From Blattamonas nauphoetae (lineage: Eukaryota > Preaxostyla > Oxymonadida): 64,000 nucleotides of DNA. Positions within the stretch are counted from its first letter, which is position 1; each line of letters opens with the position of its first letter. The stretch lies in assembly GCA_033064195.1 (NCBI GenBank), contig JARBJD010000009.1, positions 372,001 through 436,000 on the forward strand. Direction: 5' to 3'. Of the stretch, positions 12,542 to 23,359 are shown in pieces. Made by a program: the position numbers and the translations under genes. The notes below the pieces were generated by a model. It was given only the letters and a program-made list of their open reading frames with translations. It ran no database searches and was not told where the DNA came from.

Positions 12542-12725
12542 CCATTAATGTTTGGGTCTGAATCAAGAGTCTTATTTTAAAAAAAACTGACAAATTTTTC
12601 AATCCAAAACAAGATGTCTCCGTAACTTGTTAAAACGGTAAGAAACATTCAACATGAAGATCCGTCAACATAAAAAAAGCTCGGGAATAAACATGAAAGA
12701 AGAAAAAAGTCAAGAATCAAGATAT

Positions 12726-13050
12726 TCACCCTTCTTCCTCTTCCCATTCCTCCTCCCACTCACTCTCCTCAGCTTCCGGCTCCGGAGCCTGTTTGGGAGC
12801 TGTTTTCGGAACTGGTTTTGGAGGCGGCTGTGTGACAGGTGGATTTGAGGGTTTATTTTGAGGCTGTTTGGGTGGTGGCTGTGGCTCCTCTTCTTCCTCC
12901 TCTTCCCACTCGCTCTCTTCCTCGTCTGCTGCTGGCTCGATAGTGCTTGTTTTCTTTTCGTCCTGCTTCTTCGCGTTGTCTTGCTTTTCCTTTGCAGTTT
13001 CATGCTTCGGCTCTTCTTCCTCTTCTTCTTCCCACTCACTCTCCTCCTCT
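12726..13050 (-). repeat. Three copies of an EESEW-polyGlu coding motif
   Basis: Near 12727-12775, 12870-12925 and 12998-13050 the minus strand encodes EESEWEEE-type blocks. The first two in protein order are followed by PK or PQ, and the last ends the protein. Spacers of about 35 residues are Pro/Lys-rich and unrelated to each other, so the tryptophan-acidic motif looks selectively kept. Confidence 0.7.
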
Positions 13051-15453
13051 CTTTTCTCCTTCAGCTCTTCCTGCTTCTTTTGTTGTTCAGCTCGCTGCTT
13101 CTCTTCTTCCTCTTTCTGTTTCCGGGCTTCCTCGTCGGCCTCCGCTTTCCGCTGTTTCTCCTCCTCCTTCTTCTTCGCCTCTTCTTCCTTCCGTTTCTTC
13201 CTTCGCTCTTCCGCTTCGATCCTTTTCTTCTCATCTTCCTCTTCCTTCCTCTTCTTTTCCTCCTCTCGCTTTATCCTCAACTGCTCCCTCTTTTTCTCTT
13301 CTTCCTCCTTCCTCTGCCTCTCCATTTCCTCTTCCTCTGCCTGCTGTTTCCTTGCTTCAAGTTCCTGACTCTCTCGAAGTAATCTGATCTGTTCTTCCCT
13401 GATGCGTCTTTGTTCCTCCCTCTTCTCGTTCTCTTCCCTCTCTCTCGCCTCTTCCTCTTCTCTCTGTCGAGCTTCCTCCTCTTCTTCTCGTTGTTGTTCT
13501 TCCCGTCTTTTCTCGTTTTCTTTTCGTCGCCTCTTTTCGTAGTCTTCCCTCCTTCTTTCCATCTCCTCTTTCCTCTTTTCCTTCTTTGTCTCTTCTTTGG
13601 TTTTCATTTTGTCCTCTCTCTTCTGAATCCTTTTCCCCAACTTTTCCTTCTCCTTTTTGATCACAACCAACCGACGGTTTTCCTGTGGAGAACGATTCTT
13701 CGGCAAAGTCCCCAAAATTCGGGCTTCCTCCTCACACAGTTCGTTGTATTGGTGTATTTCTGCCTTCTCCTTTGCTTTTCTGTCCTGGATTCTTTTCTTC
13801 TTCTCCAGACGAGCTTCAATCTCTTCCATCTTTGTTTGAGCTCTTGTTTTTGTCATACTTGGTGATTGATGCCCTTCTTCCGCGTGAACACCTTGACTTC
13901 TGAGTGCTCTTTGCTTCTCTTGTTCCCTTTGCTGCTTGAGTCTCTCTTTTTCTCGTTCGAATGTGTCATTCCAAACACCATCTTCCTTTGGCCTCGTTGA
14001 TGATCTGGTTGATTGATAATTTGTTGATTTTGTCCGGAAAGAGTGATGACTGCCAGCGTACGTCGGTGAAGGAGGCTTGTCAATACTTCTTTTTGACTTG
14101 GCATATCCTTCACTTCCGGACAAGTCCACTTGTTTTTCATTGGGATCCACCGGTTGTTCATCATCAGTCACATCCCCGATTCGCTCTTCTTCCATGTTAT
14201 CCTGTTGTTCTCCTTGTTCTTGATCCGATTCTTCATTTTGGCGATCTGGTTCTCCCTCATGGGGAAAATCTTCTTCATTATCCTGAACAGGAGAATTTCT
14301 CTCATCTATATGGTCAGTCGTTGGTTTTTGTGGAGATTCAATTTGTTTACGCTTTTGTTTTGGGAAAACAGTTCTGACAACCTTTTTTGCGATTACGACC
14401 TTGCGACTGTCCTTCTTTGGACTTGCTGTCGACTTGGACTTTGGCAGTAACCTTGGAACAGAATTCTGATTCTTTGGTTTTCGTGGAATGTGAGGTGTTT
14501 GCGAATTGTCAAGTTTTGGTAGATCGGACTGTTGGTCTGGAGTTGTCGCTTTCTCTTCGTTATTTTGTGTTTCAATGGGTGGAGGAGGTGAATGTTCATC
14601 TGGATTCGTCTTTTTATCCTCTTCCTCAGCTGGTAGTTTTTTATCTGCCACTGGGGTTGCCGATTTCGATTTTTGCCGTGGTTTTTGCTTTTGAGGAGAC
14701 CAGGGTGTTGGAGTACTCCGACGGAGTTGATTCGAATTTGATAATCTGAGGCGATTTTGCTGAAGCAAGAATGTATGAAAAGAAGAAAGATGAACCGTTG
14801 AGCTTTCATTTGCCTTTGTTGGTGAGGTTTGTGGTCTAGATAGACGCTGGATTGCAATAGGTTCAATTGGAGAGTCCGAACTCTCCTGATTCTCTTGACT
14901 CTGGTTTGATCCTTTATCAGGATGAGATTGTGCTTTCTTTTTTGGTTTTTTTGACTTATTTTTGGGATTTTGCTTTCGAATAGGTTGACCCATAGGCTTC
15001 TGATTGGATTGCTTGCGAGTATTGTGTATTTGTGCCTTGAGACGATAACGGAAAAACATGTGAGATACAGAATTAGGTGGTGATTGGGCATGGCCAGTGA
15101 GGGATGGTACTGCTCGCCTTGATGCATCATATTGATCTGTTGATGTGGTGAATACAGATGCGGTCTGGTAAGAGAAATAAATAACGATGTTTGACTCGTT
15201 GGAATAAACAGACCTGTGAGCTCCGCACTAATTTTTCTTCTCCTTCATCGTCTCTGGGTCTGGAGTCCTCATCAGAGGGAGAATGTTTGCTTTCGGATAG
15301 TGATTCATCTCCTCCCTCTTTATCGTTCGATTCATGATGATCAGATTCTCGACTTGTTTCGGACTGTTCTTCGCTCAACTCTTCGTCTTGTGCATCTCCA
15401 TCATGTACCTCGGGCGATCCAATCTTTGAATTTCTCGATGAATCCTCATTCAT
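12726..15453 (-). CDS. Highly charged coiled-coil protein with C-terminal tryptophan-acidic repeats
   Basis: Exons 15453-15214 and 15164-12726 are separated by a 49-nt phase-0 intron (GTCTGT...ACCAG) and give 892 residues. The first ATG of the frame is at 15453. The N-terminal half is polar and disordered, rich in K, S, P and Q. From about residue 480 to 740 comes a continuous E/K/R-rich stretch with heptad-like spacing, a long coiled coil or single alpha helix. The last 110 residues contain the motif EESEW followed by a run of Glu three times. Such MAP7/caldesmon-like composition is common in cytoskeleton-associated proteins, but composition alone does not prove homology, so I give no name. 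The start lies 90 bp from the divergent gene at 15544. Confidence 0.8.
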
Positions 15454-15543
15454 CGAGTAGTTGAACCGAACCAACTTTTATTTTTGAATTGAGAAGAATG
15501 GTCTCGTACAGGTTAATACCTTGGAAAATGGGATAAATAAATT

Positions 15544-17231
15544 ATGAATATCTCGAAACAGAAGTTGAAAGCACAGAAGATTCTTCATGATGTGATCGGC
15601 ACTTTATATAAATTTCTTTCCAGCCATCATCCTTCTTTCTGCATCTGTGCATATTCTGATCAATTCAATCATCATACTATGACTTGTGTACATTCGCAGC
15701 CGATCACAGACTTTGATCGTACTCCTTCACCGTCAAATGCACCTTACAGGGATACTTCACCATTTTCGATGACGAGTCACTCCCTGAGCAGTAACGACTC
15801 CGATTCACTGAGATATCGCCATAATATCTCTTCTCTTCCGTCGTTTTTCCCAATGCATTCCGATTCTTACTCGAATCACCTCGATCTGATGTACTCGCCG
15901 ATTTCGAAGCAAGATTCTCCATTCAGCCCAATATCAACTCAGTCTCTCCATCCGATCATCGAAACTTCGGAGCCCACCACTTCTTTTCCATATTTTCAAA
16001 GCACAGTCTCCGACCACTCGATGGATCCTCCTTCTCCAATCTCTTCGCGATCGGAGTCCAATTTTTCGCCGGTGGGAGAACATCACCATGCTTCAAATTA
16101 TCAAAGTCTCTCTTTCCACAAGCCTGAACCTTTCGTTCCGCCCCAACTCACGCCACCGAAGCCATCACTATTTGAAGACACACGAGCACTCCACATCCCA
16201 GCAAGACGAATGACTCTGTCGCCTGATGTCATCGGGTATTTCCCGTTGGCTGCGCCTGTTCCTGTCAAACAGCGGACAGCCGAGACAGACCAAATACCAC
16301 CTCTCTCACGCGATATGCGAATGGTTAGCGTCAGTCTTCCTCCTGTACGTGGACGTCCGGAGGTTAAGCCGGCACAGGATTGTTTTCCGCATGCATTCAA
16401 CAGGTTCACACGAAACAGAAGCACGGACTCACTTCAACCTCCAATAACAAATATTGTGACTCCGACCATTGTTCCTGTGACTCCAACCATTGTCCCTGTG
16501 ACCCCAGCCGTCCCTCCAACCTTGAAGCTTGCAAAACGCCTCCCGGCACCTCAAAATATCCCATTTATCCAACTTCCGAAAAACCCTACCCCACCCAACC
16601 CATATGCAGAGTCTTCACCATTTAATGTGTCGACGTTCATGAACCAACCAAGCCCAACGTCGTCGGGGGATTCAGAGGCTATTCACAGTCCACATAGCCC
16701 AACAAACCGCCTTCACTTTTCTCTGAAATCCCTCAATATTTCAAACTTGCCTCCTCTCAAGAGGAACAGAAGGAAGAGACAGGATCCTCAAGTCAACAAT
16801 GTGAGTCTAAAATCCAGAGAAGAAGTGATTAGTCAGAAAAACCCACAACTTCTTGAAAAGTACCTTGTCCGCTTTCCATCTCTTAAATCGGATCAACTAT
16901 TCATGGGGACAGTTATGTCCACCTTGAACAAGCGAAGGAGAACAGCATGGCTGTATACTCTTGATGTCTGACCAAAAACCCCGATCTTGTTCTTCATCTA
17001 CTTCTTTCTGTTTAATTCATTTTTCGAATATCATGGAATTTGCCTCATCTATTGCTCTTTTTTCTCTTTTCTTAGTTCCCTGATAATGTGTTCTGTGATC
17101 TCAACAAATTGTCTCCCCATGACTTCAACCTCATCTGCCCAGGTTCTTACATCCAATTTAAGATATCCCTGAACCCGAAACCACAATCTGTCTTTGCAGC
17201 TGACAATCCAGAATTGTTGCTACAACCGTAA
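15544..17231 (+). CDS. Ser/Pro-rich protein with a C-terminal cold-shock-like domain
   Basis: Exons 15544-16965 and 17076-17231 flank a 110-nt intron (GTCTGA...CTTAG), giving up to 525 residues. An internal ATG at 15679 could be the true start. The first 440 residues are low complexity. They include a 21-nt repeat encoding VTPTIVP at 16456-16517. The last 75 residues, complete only after splicing, read as a compact beta domain: MGTVMSTL...AWLYTLD joined to FPDNVFCDLNKLSP, CPGSYIQFKI and FAADNPEL. The order (G-V strand, aromatic strand, VFCD, G-x-I-x-F, A-x-NP) is that of cold-shock/S1-like OB folds, suggesting nucleic-acid binding. The match is divergent. The gene ends 19 bp from the convergent small gene. 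Confidence 0.7.
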
Positions 17232-17250
17232 CTCCACATTTTTCCATCAC

Positions 17251-17641
17251 TCACAGCTTGGATCCACACACCGCAGCTTTCTCTCCCATATACTTATGTT
17301 CCCCTTCCGTCTGGATTCCAACATTTTCCGCATTCTCAACTTTCGTTATTATCTTCTCGAGACTATCTTTCAACTGTTTTGTTTCTCTCGTGAGAAGTCC
17401 TTTCTTTAACTGACTCTCACTTCCAACTGTTGTCTTCACTCTGATTTCATTTTTTGGGACAGATAAATCTGAATATGGTTTTGAAAATGTCGAGCAACGC
17501 GACCAGACAGAACCCGCTGAGATTTGGCGAATGCTGTGCGATTAGTTACTCCTCGTTCTCGGTTATGCTTCGTTACACAGTCCTACATGAAATTGAATTC
17601 AAGTAAGTCGTGTTGCACTCCTTAAATTGTTCGATCAGCAT
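17251..17641 (-). CDS. Small hypothetical protein, two exons
   Basis: Exons 17641-17577 and 17533-17251 join across a 43-nt intron (GTAACG...CGCACAG) to give 115 residues starting MLIEQFKECNTTYLNSIS. The second exon is open for 94 codons. Its second half is charged and helical with heptad-like spacing (RETKQLKDSLEKIITKVE). Support comes from matching phase at the junction and from layout: the ATG is 59 bp from the divergent PIMT start, and the stop is 19 bp from the convergent upstream gene, filling the gap exactly. I recognise no family; small helical adaptor subunits look similar in composition. Transcript evidence is lacking and another 5' exon cannot be excluded. Confidence 0.5.
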
Positions 17642-17700
17642 TTTTGTCACTGACGTTTATACCCCATGAGTCAATTCTTTGTTGTGGAGAGATCAACACA

Positions 17701-19173
17701 ATGTTCACAAAAATCAAGAATATATTTCGTCGAAAACCAAAGAACAACATTCGTGAAGTGGAAGAAAATGGTGTCAAGATTACCATTCATTCGTACAATT
17801 CCAACAAAGAGCTTATCAATGGACTGAAAGGTTTCGAACCCTTCCTCTCGACGATATAAATCGACAGAACGAAAAAAGATTACCAGAGATGACGTTGAAC
17901 GTGTCATGCTTGCCATTGATCGTGGCTTGTTTATTCCTCAAGAAAACCGTCAATTTGCATACGAAGTTCGACATCTCCTCCTTCATGACATTAATGTCTT
18001 CATCTCTTTAGGATCGAGCACTTCCAATCGGAACACATGCCACTATCTCATCACCGCACATTCATGCCCTGGCGCTCCATCTTATTGCCATGCATCTTGA
18101 AAAGAAAGAAGCTCCAAAGATTCTTGATGTCGGAAGTGGGAGCGGATTTCTCACATTCTGTTTTGCCGAGCTTGTGTGATTTATTTTTCTTTTTACCAAT
18201 ATTTTTACATATTTTTCCCCAGATTCGAGAAAGAGGAGGAAGCGTCATTGGGATCGATCACATTCCGTCATTTATTGAACAAACTCGGTCCATCCAAACA
18301 AATCCCAGCTTTCCACAACAATATCATGATGATCTAGCCAGTGGAATTGTATCATTTGAAGGTATGATCCTTTTCACTGCTGATCCACTTTCCTCCTCAT
18401 CCAGTCGCTGACGGTCGTGATGGTTGGCCAGCCGGTGGCCCATACGATGCAATCTACGTTGGAGCCTCCGCAGAAAGTTCGCATTTATTCCCTTCCCATC
18501 TCTCCCTTTTTCCATCAGCCCTTCCCGCCCCGCTCGTCCGCCAACTCTCACCCAACGGCCTGCTGGTCATCTCCCTCGGGTTGTGTGGAGGCGAGCATCG
18601 CCTCTATCATGTTGTTCGGAAGGAGGACACAGAAGATGGCACACCCCAAGTTCGACAAACTCCTGTCACCGCCGTTCGAATGATCCCCCTCGTCGATCGA
18701 GAAGCTCAGGAAAGGTCTGACCACAATTAAACCTAAATGGCACACAGACTGTCAATATCCTTGCATTTACTTCGTATTTCACCCTCATTCTGATATTATG
18801 GTTCTCGAATCGTCTCTCTTTATCATTCAGCGGGTCGGCGCAACTCCAGCATGGCCACTACCGTCAGATGACTGTGAACGGGCAGTCGTTGATTATCTCT
18901 CCCTCCATCGTGCCTGCTCCTGATGGTGATCTCATTCAAGTGCGAGACATGATCAGAGAGGGGAGATGGGATGAAGGGCGCGCTGGACGAGATGTTGGGA
19001 CAAATGAGAGGGAGGAGAAGACTGGGGAAGCTGAGGAGAATGATGACATAGAAAGAGATGACAAACAGAAGGAAGATGAACAGCAGAAAGAGACTGATGA
19101 ATCAGAACTCAATAAAGGTGAGAACAAGATGGATGAGGAAGGGATGAGACAGAGGCTTGATGTTCCAGGATGA
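17701..19173 (+). CDS. PCMT: Protein-L-isoaspartate O-methyltransferase with acidic C-terminal extension
   Basis: Seven exons (17701-17830, 17868-17965, 18012-18173, 18223-18361, 18405-18476, 18519-18714, 18831-19173) encode 379 residues. The enzyme transfers methyl from S-adenosylmethionine to isoaspartyl residues in aged proteins, starting their repair. Family landmarks appear in order: NGL..K.ITRDDVERVMLAIDR, the substrate-loop region PIGTHATISSPHIHALAL, SAM motif I LDVGSGSGF (around 114-122), motif II VIGIDHI, and ADGRDGWPAGGPYDAIYVGA with APLVRQLSPNGLLVISLG. The canonical fold ends near REAQE. A 116-nt intron (GTCTGA...ATTCAG) then leads to about 110 extra residues ending in an E/D/K-rich tail. 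If that intron is not spliced, the protein stops at a TAA shortly after 18720. Six introns of 37-116 nt argue against recent bacterial transfer. Confidence 0.9.
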
Positions 19174-19318
19174 ACGCATGTCCACTTGGAGCTTCTTCAT
19201 TGGCAATATTGTTTCTATCTTAATTGCACGTCACAACAATTGACCTCCGCGCAATATTCGGACTTTCTCACGATCAGCCCGTCACAAATATTTTTTGAAG
19301 TCGAATCTTCATTAATTC

Positions 19319-19972
19319 ATGCGCTTATGCACAAAGTTTGAGATTTATCGATTACTATCCTCCTTTTTTGCATCTTCGAACTCTTTTTCAGATGCCAAGG
19401 GAAGGGACACTCTGGGAGTGAATGCAACGTTAATCCCAACGAAGCATGGACCTCAGTTTGTTACAAGTGTGGCGGAAAGAACCACAAGGCTCGGAATTGT
19501 CCATCAATCAAGTTTGATGTTTGCTACCATTGCGGATATTTGGGTCATCATCGGGTTTGTCCATACTCTATTTTGGAGATTGTGCCAGTTGGACTGTCCA
19601 TTTGACAAAGAACGATCAACTCCGACATCGGTGAATCCATTAATCTCACCTGGTATCTTGCTCTTAGTTTTGGATAAGACTGTGTTTTCAGCTGATGTTA
19701 TTGGTTATCCTCGTCCAGCACCGATAAAGTATGCTCTTTCTGCGAAAACAGATTTTCTCTCGATGCTCCCAATTCTTCACTCTATTATCATCAGTTTCAC
19801 TGGGAATGCTCCAAGTGTCCCGCTTCCTCCAGTTCCTCCTCTTCATCCATTGCTGCCAGCCACTTGGATTCAACAGCCACCACGTCAAGCTCCACGGGAA
19901 ATCATATTCATTCCGCGCTCGGAACTTGAACGGAGAGAAGGAAAGAGACTTGAAGAGAGTGTGGACAGCTGA
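19319..19972 (+). CDS. Small CCHC zinc-knuckle protein
   Basis: Proposed exons are 19319-19335, 19392-19554, 19589-19652, 19692-19728 and 19795-19972, giving 152 residues. Three perfect CX2CX4HX4C knuckles follow the start: CTKCQGKGHSGSEC, CYKCGGKNHKARNC and CYHCGYLGHHRLDC. The first and third exist only after introns of 56 and 34 nt are removed, which strongly supports those junctions. Such knuckles bind single-stranded RNA or DNA (AIR/ZCCHC and CNBP-type proteins). The Pro-rich C-terminus is less certain: introns 3 and 4 (39 and 66 nt) are multiples of three without stops, and another frame stays open to about 20036. The function is probably in RNA processing; the exact family is not determined. 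Confidence 0.75.
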   Translation: MRLCTKFEIYRLLSSFFASSNSFSDAKGRDTLGVNATLIPTKHGPQFVTSVAERTTRLGIVHQSSLMFATIADIWVIIGFVHTLFWRLCQLDCPFDKERSTPTSVNPLISPGILLLVLDKTVFSADVIGYPRPAPIKYALSAKTDFLSMLPILHSIIISFTGNAPSVPLPPVPPLHPLLPATWIQQPPRQAPREIIFIPRSELERREGKRLEESVDS

Positions 19973-20277
19973 CGACATTCGCGTTCGTAATTGTGATCAT
20001 CTCGGAGAGCTTTCACTTCATGATGAACACAGGTGCGTTCTGTCATCTACTACCTTGTTCTTTCTGTTTCTTTTCTATATTTGTCTTCTTTTGCTCCTTT
20101 TTTGTGACCAATGTCCAAATCTACGAGAGTATCTCGAAGCCCGTTCTTCTCTCCCAAAATCACTATATTACATTCAGAGAAGATTGTAAGTTCTGTATTA
20201 GAATCTAATTTGTTACATTAAGTGATCATCACTTGGTCATTTTTCTTCTTACGGATCGATCCTTGCTCTGAGTCAAC
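19973..20277. other. Spacer, possibly with an alternative 3' exon
   Basis: Downstream of the proposed zinc-knuckle stop, one forward frame remains open to about 20036 with coding-like composition. It is followed by GTGCGT and a long pyrimidine tract, resembling a donor and intron. An alternative C-terminus of the zinc-knuckle gene is possible. The rest, up to the RRM gene, looks like UTR and promoter. Confidence 0.35.
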
Positions 20278-21015
20278 ATGACGGAGAATACAAAGATTTT
20301 TGTTTCAAAGTTCCCACAAACAGTCACACTCGACACTCTGCAGACGTTATTTGCTTCCTGCGGGACCATGTATCACACTATTCCTTTTCAATGATTTCAA
20401 CTTCCATTCTGCTTTAGAGTCGCTACAAAAGAAAAATTCCTTCGAAAACAACTCCATCATGTCATTTTTACATTTCAATCTGCAGCGGAGGCACAGTCAG
20501 CCGTCGAAAAGTTCAATTCTCATGATATGGATGGAAGTTCTCTTCGTGTTGAATTCGTGCAAGATAAGCCAAAAGAATCCAAAAAAACAACACCTGAAAA
20601 AGTTACAACAAAGAAAGGTTTCGTTGTTGAGTATCAGCCGGATGGAACAGGAACTGTTCAAAAAGGAAAAAGAAAAGCCAACACTGAGCCTAAAACGAAG
20701 GAAACAAAACGAGAAAAGAAACAAAAACAACGAGGACCTCTCTCCAACACTCGTCTTCACCTCAGACCGATTCCAAAAACTCTGCACACCCAGGAACTCG
20801 CAGACCTGTTGAAAGAGCACAAAGTGAAGGAGGTATTCATCCCAGCCTCTCGTTTTGAATGGAATGTGAATTTGGGGTACTGTTTTGTTGAGTTCGAAGA
20901 CGAGGCAGAATGCGCCAAGTTTCTGGAGAAGGGTACTTTTGATATTCAAGGAACATTGGCCAAACTCGAAAAATCGGAGATCATTGAACGAAAGCCGGGC
21001 GGAGTCTCATTTTAG
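20278..21015 (+). CDS. RNA-binding protein with two RRM domains
   Basis: Exons 20278-20369 and 20418-21015 flank a 48-nt phase-2 intron (GTATCA...CTTTAG) and give 229 residues. RRM1 (about 5-80) starts KIFVSKFP (RNP2) and continues across the splice with HVIFTFQSAAEAQSAV (RNP1 region, weak). RRM2 (about 140-225) has TRLHLRPIP as RNP2 and LGYCFVEF as RNP1, a good match to the aromatic RNA-stacking motif. A Lys/Glu-rich linker joins the domains. The protein presumably binds single-stranded RNA; with no further domain I cannot say whether it acts in splicing, stability or transport. Confidence 0.85.
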
Positions 21016-21162
21016 ACCCAAACGGCCCGCATCATAACATTGTGAATTCAATTATTTGTTGTTATTCACGATGATCATTTCATTTTTCATCGCCCTGCTT
21101 GGTTTATTTTCTTCATACGACTATGTGAAATGCACAAATGAGTCTAATAAAGGAATGAAAAT

Positions 21163-23192
21163 ATGAGGAGGTTCAACTCTGGAAAAGCTGTTGATAAAAA
21201 AGTGACTTTTGATTTCTTGTGGGCGACATTTTGTCTCTTCGCAATGTGTCTCTTCGGCTGTATCGGTTCTTGCTTAGGCAAGGCCTGTACTGCATGCTGC
21301 TGTAAGAAAGGTGGAGGTAAAAGCACATCATTTCGTGTGTCAATTCCTCTCCATTCCATCATTTTTGAATTTTCTACATCCAGACGCCAGAATTGGCTCG
21401 AGCATCGTTCTTATCTTAATTACAGTTCTTGCTCTGCTTGCTGAAACATATGTATCGTTTTCTATTCTGAAATCTATTCACATGCTTCTGTTGAATTGAC
21501 AAATTTTAGGGATACAAATGGTTCAAGAATTGGCCATACAAAACGGATGTTGGATCATGTTCTGGATCACTGGAACTCTGCTCGGCCAGATTATTGACAG
21601 TGAAGGTGTGTATTTCATCAGGATAGAGCCTGAACTTCACTTTGGTCATTCTATTCAAGAATGAGTTTCTTTCATTTTTCGGCGTATTACTGCATTAATT
21701 TCGTTAACTCACCAATGTTATTCCTTTTTGGGGTCATTATCACTCTCATATTCCTCCACGACGACTTCTTTTCATCAGATTGGAATTGTCGGCTTCACAT
21801 TCTTCACAGTGTTGCTCCTTTTCTCTCTTCTGAACTGCTGTGTGAAATACCGTGGCTTGGATCAGATCCAGAATGGATACTGGTGTTGGAAGATCATGGC
21901 TCTCATACTTCTAGTCATCGCAGCGTATTTTATCCCTCCTGTGTGCTCTCTGAATATTCTATGGCATTCCACCTTATAACATACACTTTCTCCCCCTTTA
22001 TTTCTTGTCTTTATCTTTCTTGATACTTTATCTCGTTCAGAAAGCCGCCGTCGTGTTTTTCTACATCTTCCTTGTCGTGGGAGCATTCTTCATCGTCTTT
22101 CAGTCGTTCCTCATCATTACTTCCCTTCTATCATGGAATGCCAAGTTTGTTGACCATGACTGGGAAGTGGGTCTGTGGATCCTTTTCGGTGTTGCCTGTG
22201 CGGTGGCCGTGGTTCTGATTGTTTTCACTTGGATTCTGTTTCACGGTTGTGGACTGGCAATCGCTCTCAACATTGTTACACTCGTCGTCGGAATCGGAAT
22301 CGTTGTTTTCTCTTTCTTTGTATGCTCCGATCTCTCATTTTCCTCTTTTTTCGTCTTTTTTGTGGTTTTATCTCGTCCCTCCTCGTCTCTCAACTCATTC
22401 TCCTCTCTGCCCCCAGAGCCATTACGCTTCTGTCTTCACATCCGCGTCAGTCGCCTGCTACTGTCTCTTCCTCAACATCGCCTCGCTTGCATCCTCCCCA
22501 AATGCAAACTGTTGCTCGGCTGGACTTGGGACAGGATCGAGGACAGCTCTGAATTGGGTTGTGAAGATTGTCAGCTTTGTGATCACGTTTCTGCTGATGA
22601 TTTGGATGAGCTTCTCGCGAAACCAAAAAATCACAAACGGCGAAGAGGAAGGTCTGTGGTGACACTGTCCGATTGTGCTGTTCATACCGTTCTCTTTATT
22701 GGGTGGCCAGCATCCATTTGACATCTCTTCGCTTTCTCTCTTCTTCTCTCATTCCACTCTTCTCATCCATCTCCAGAGATCCCTCGCTGCTTCTGTCCCT
22801 GCAGTGACAGCGGAGACATCGACGAGGAAGACGATGCTTCTGATTCTGAGCCATCTCAGTTCTCGTACTGGAAGCTCAACGTCTTGTTCTTGAGTGCTTG
22901 TGCCAACATCGTTTGTGTCGCGACTGGCTGGAGTCTTGCAGATGGCGTTGGAGATGCTGGGTATGTGGGAAATGTTGGACAGAGCGTCTTTGGGGCTTTT
23001 GTTTTGATTCTCCTTCTTCTTTTTCACGTTTTCATCTTTCTGTGACCCCATTTTTCCTGCAGAATTGGAACCACTGCTCTTTGGGTGAAAACTGCATCGA
23101 ATTGGCTCTCATATCTTTTGTACATTTGGGTTCTCATCAATCCATATGTTGGACCGATTATCTGTCCTGACCGTGACTGGGGTGAGGATTAA
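21163..23192 (+). CDS. SERINC: SERINC (serine incorporator, TMS1/TDE1) membrane protein
   Basis: Eight exons (21163-21316, 21384-21451, 21510-21605, 21779-21940, 22041-22319, 22417-22651, 22777-22960, 23063-23192) give 435 residues, normal for the family. SERINCs are 10-11-pass membrane proteins linked to serine-derived lipids, now regarded as lipid scramblase-like. Family signs are the early Cys-rich loop (SCLGKACTACCC), the GYWCWK stretch before a helix ending AAYFIPP, the long central hydrophobic pairs, the cytosolic Cys/Asp segment FCPCSDSGDIDEEDDA, and the terminal WVKTASNWLSYLLYIW followed by ICPDRDW. All junctions keep phase. The longest intron (173 nt, 21606-21778) could hide a small exon, since the luminal loop before TM3 is short. 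Confidence 0.9.
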
Positions 23193-23359
23193 AATGCTTG
23201 ACAACTTTATCATTCCTTGCATCTTCATTCTGTTGAATTTTCTATCAAATATGTGCAAGGTTGTTTTACTGGATGAATTGAAGTGTTTCAGGACTTTTCA
23301 GACTGGTTCGATCGCGATTGCTGCGACTTCCTACTGATGAAATCTTGTTATGGTTCGTG

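Noticed and set aside
12858-13382. Long hydrophobic forward ORFs opposite the coiled-coil gene
   Set aside because: They are antisense shadows of GAG/AAG-rich codons, which read as Leu/Phe/Ser on the other strand. They have no sensible domain order and lie wholly inside a strong minus-strand gene.
17194-17409. 71-residue forward ORF between the cold-shock gene and PIMT
   Set aside because: Phe/Ser-rich composition from pyrimidine runs. The opposite strand has the better coding model with matching splice phase.
17701-19173. PIMT as a recent bacterial transfer
   Set aside because: PIMT is common in bacteria, but the gene here has six introns and motif variants of the eukaryotic type, with the same donor pattern as its neighbours.
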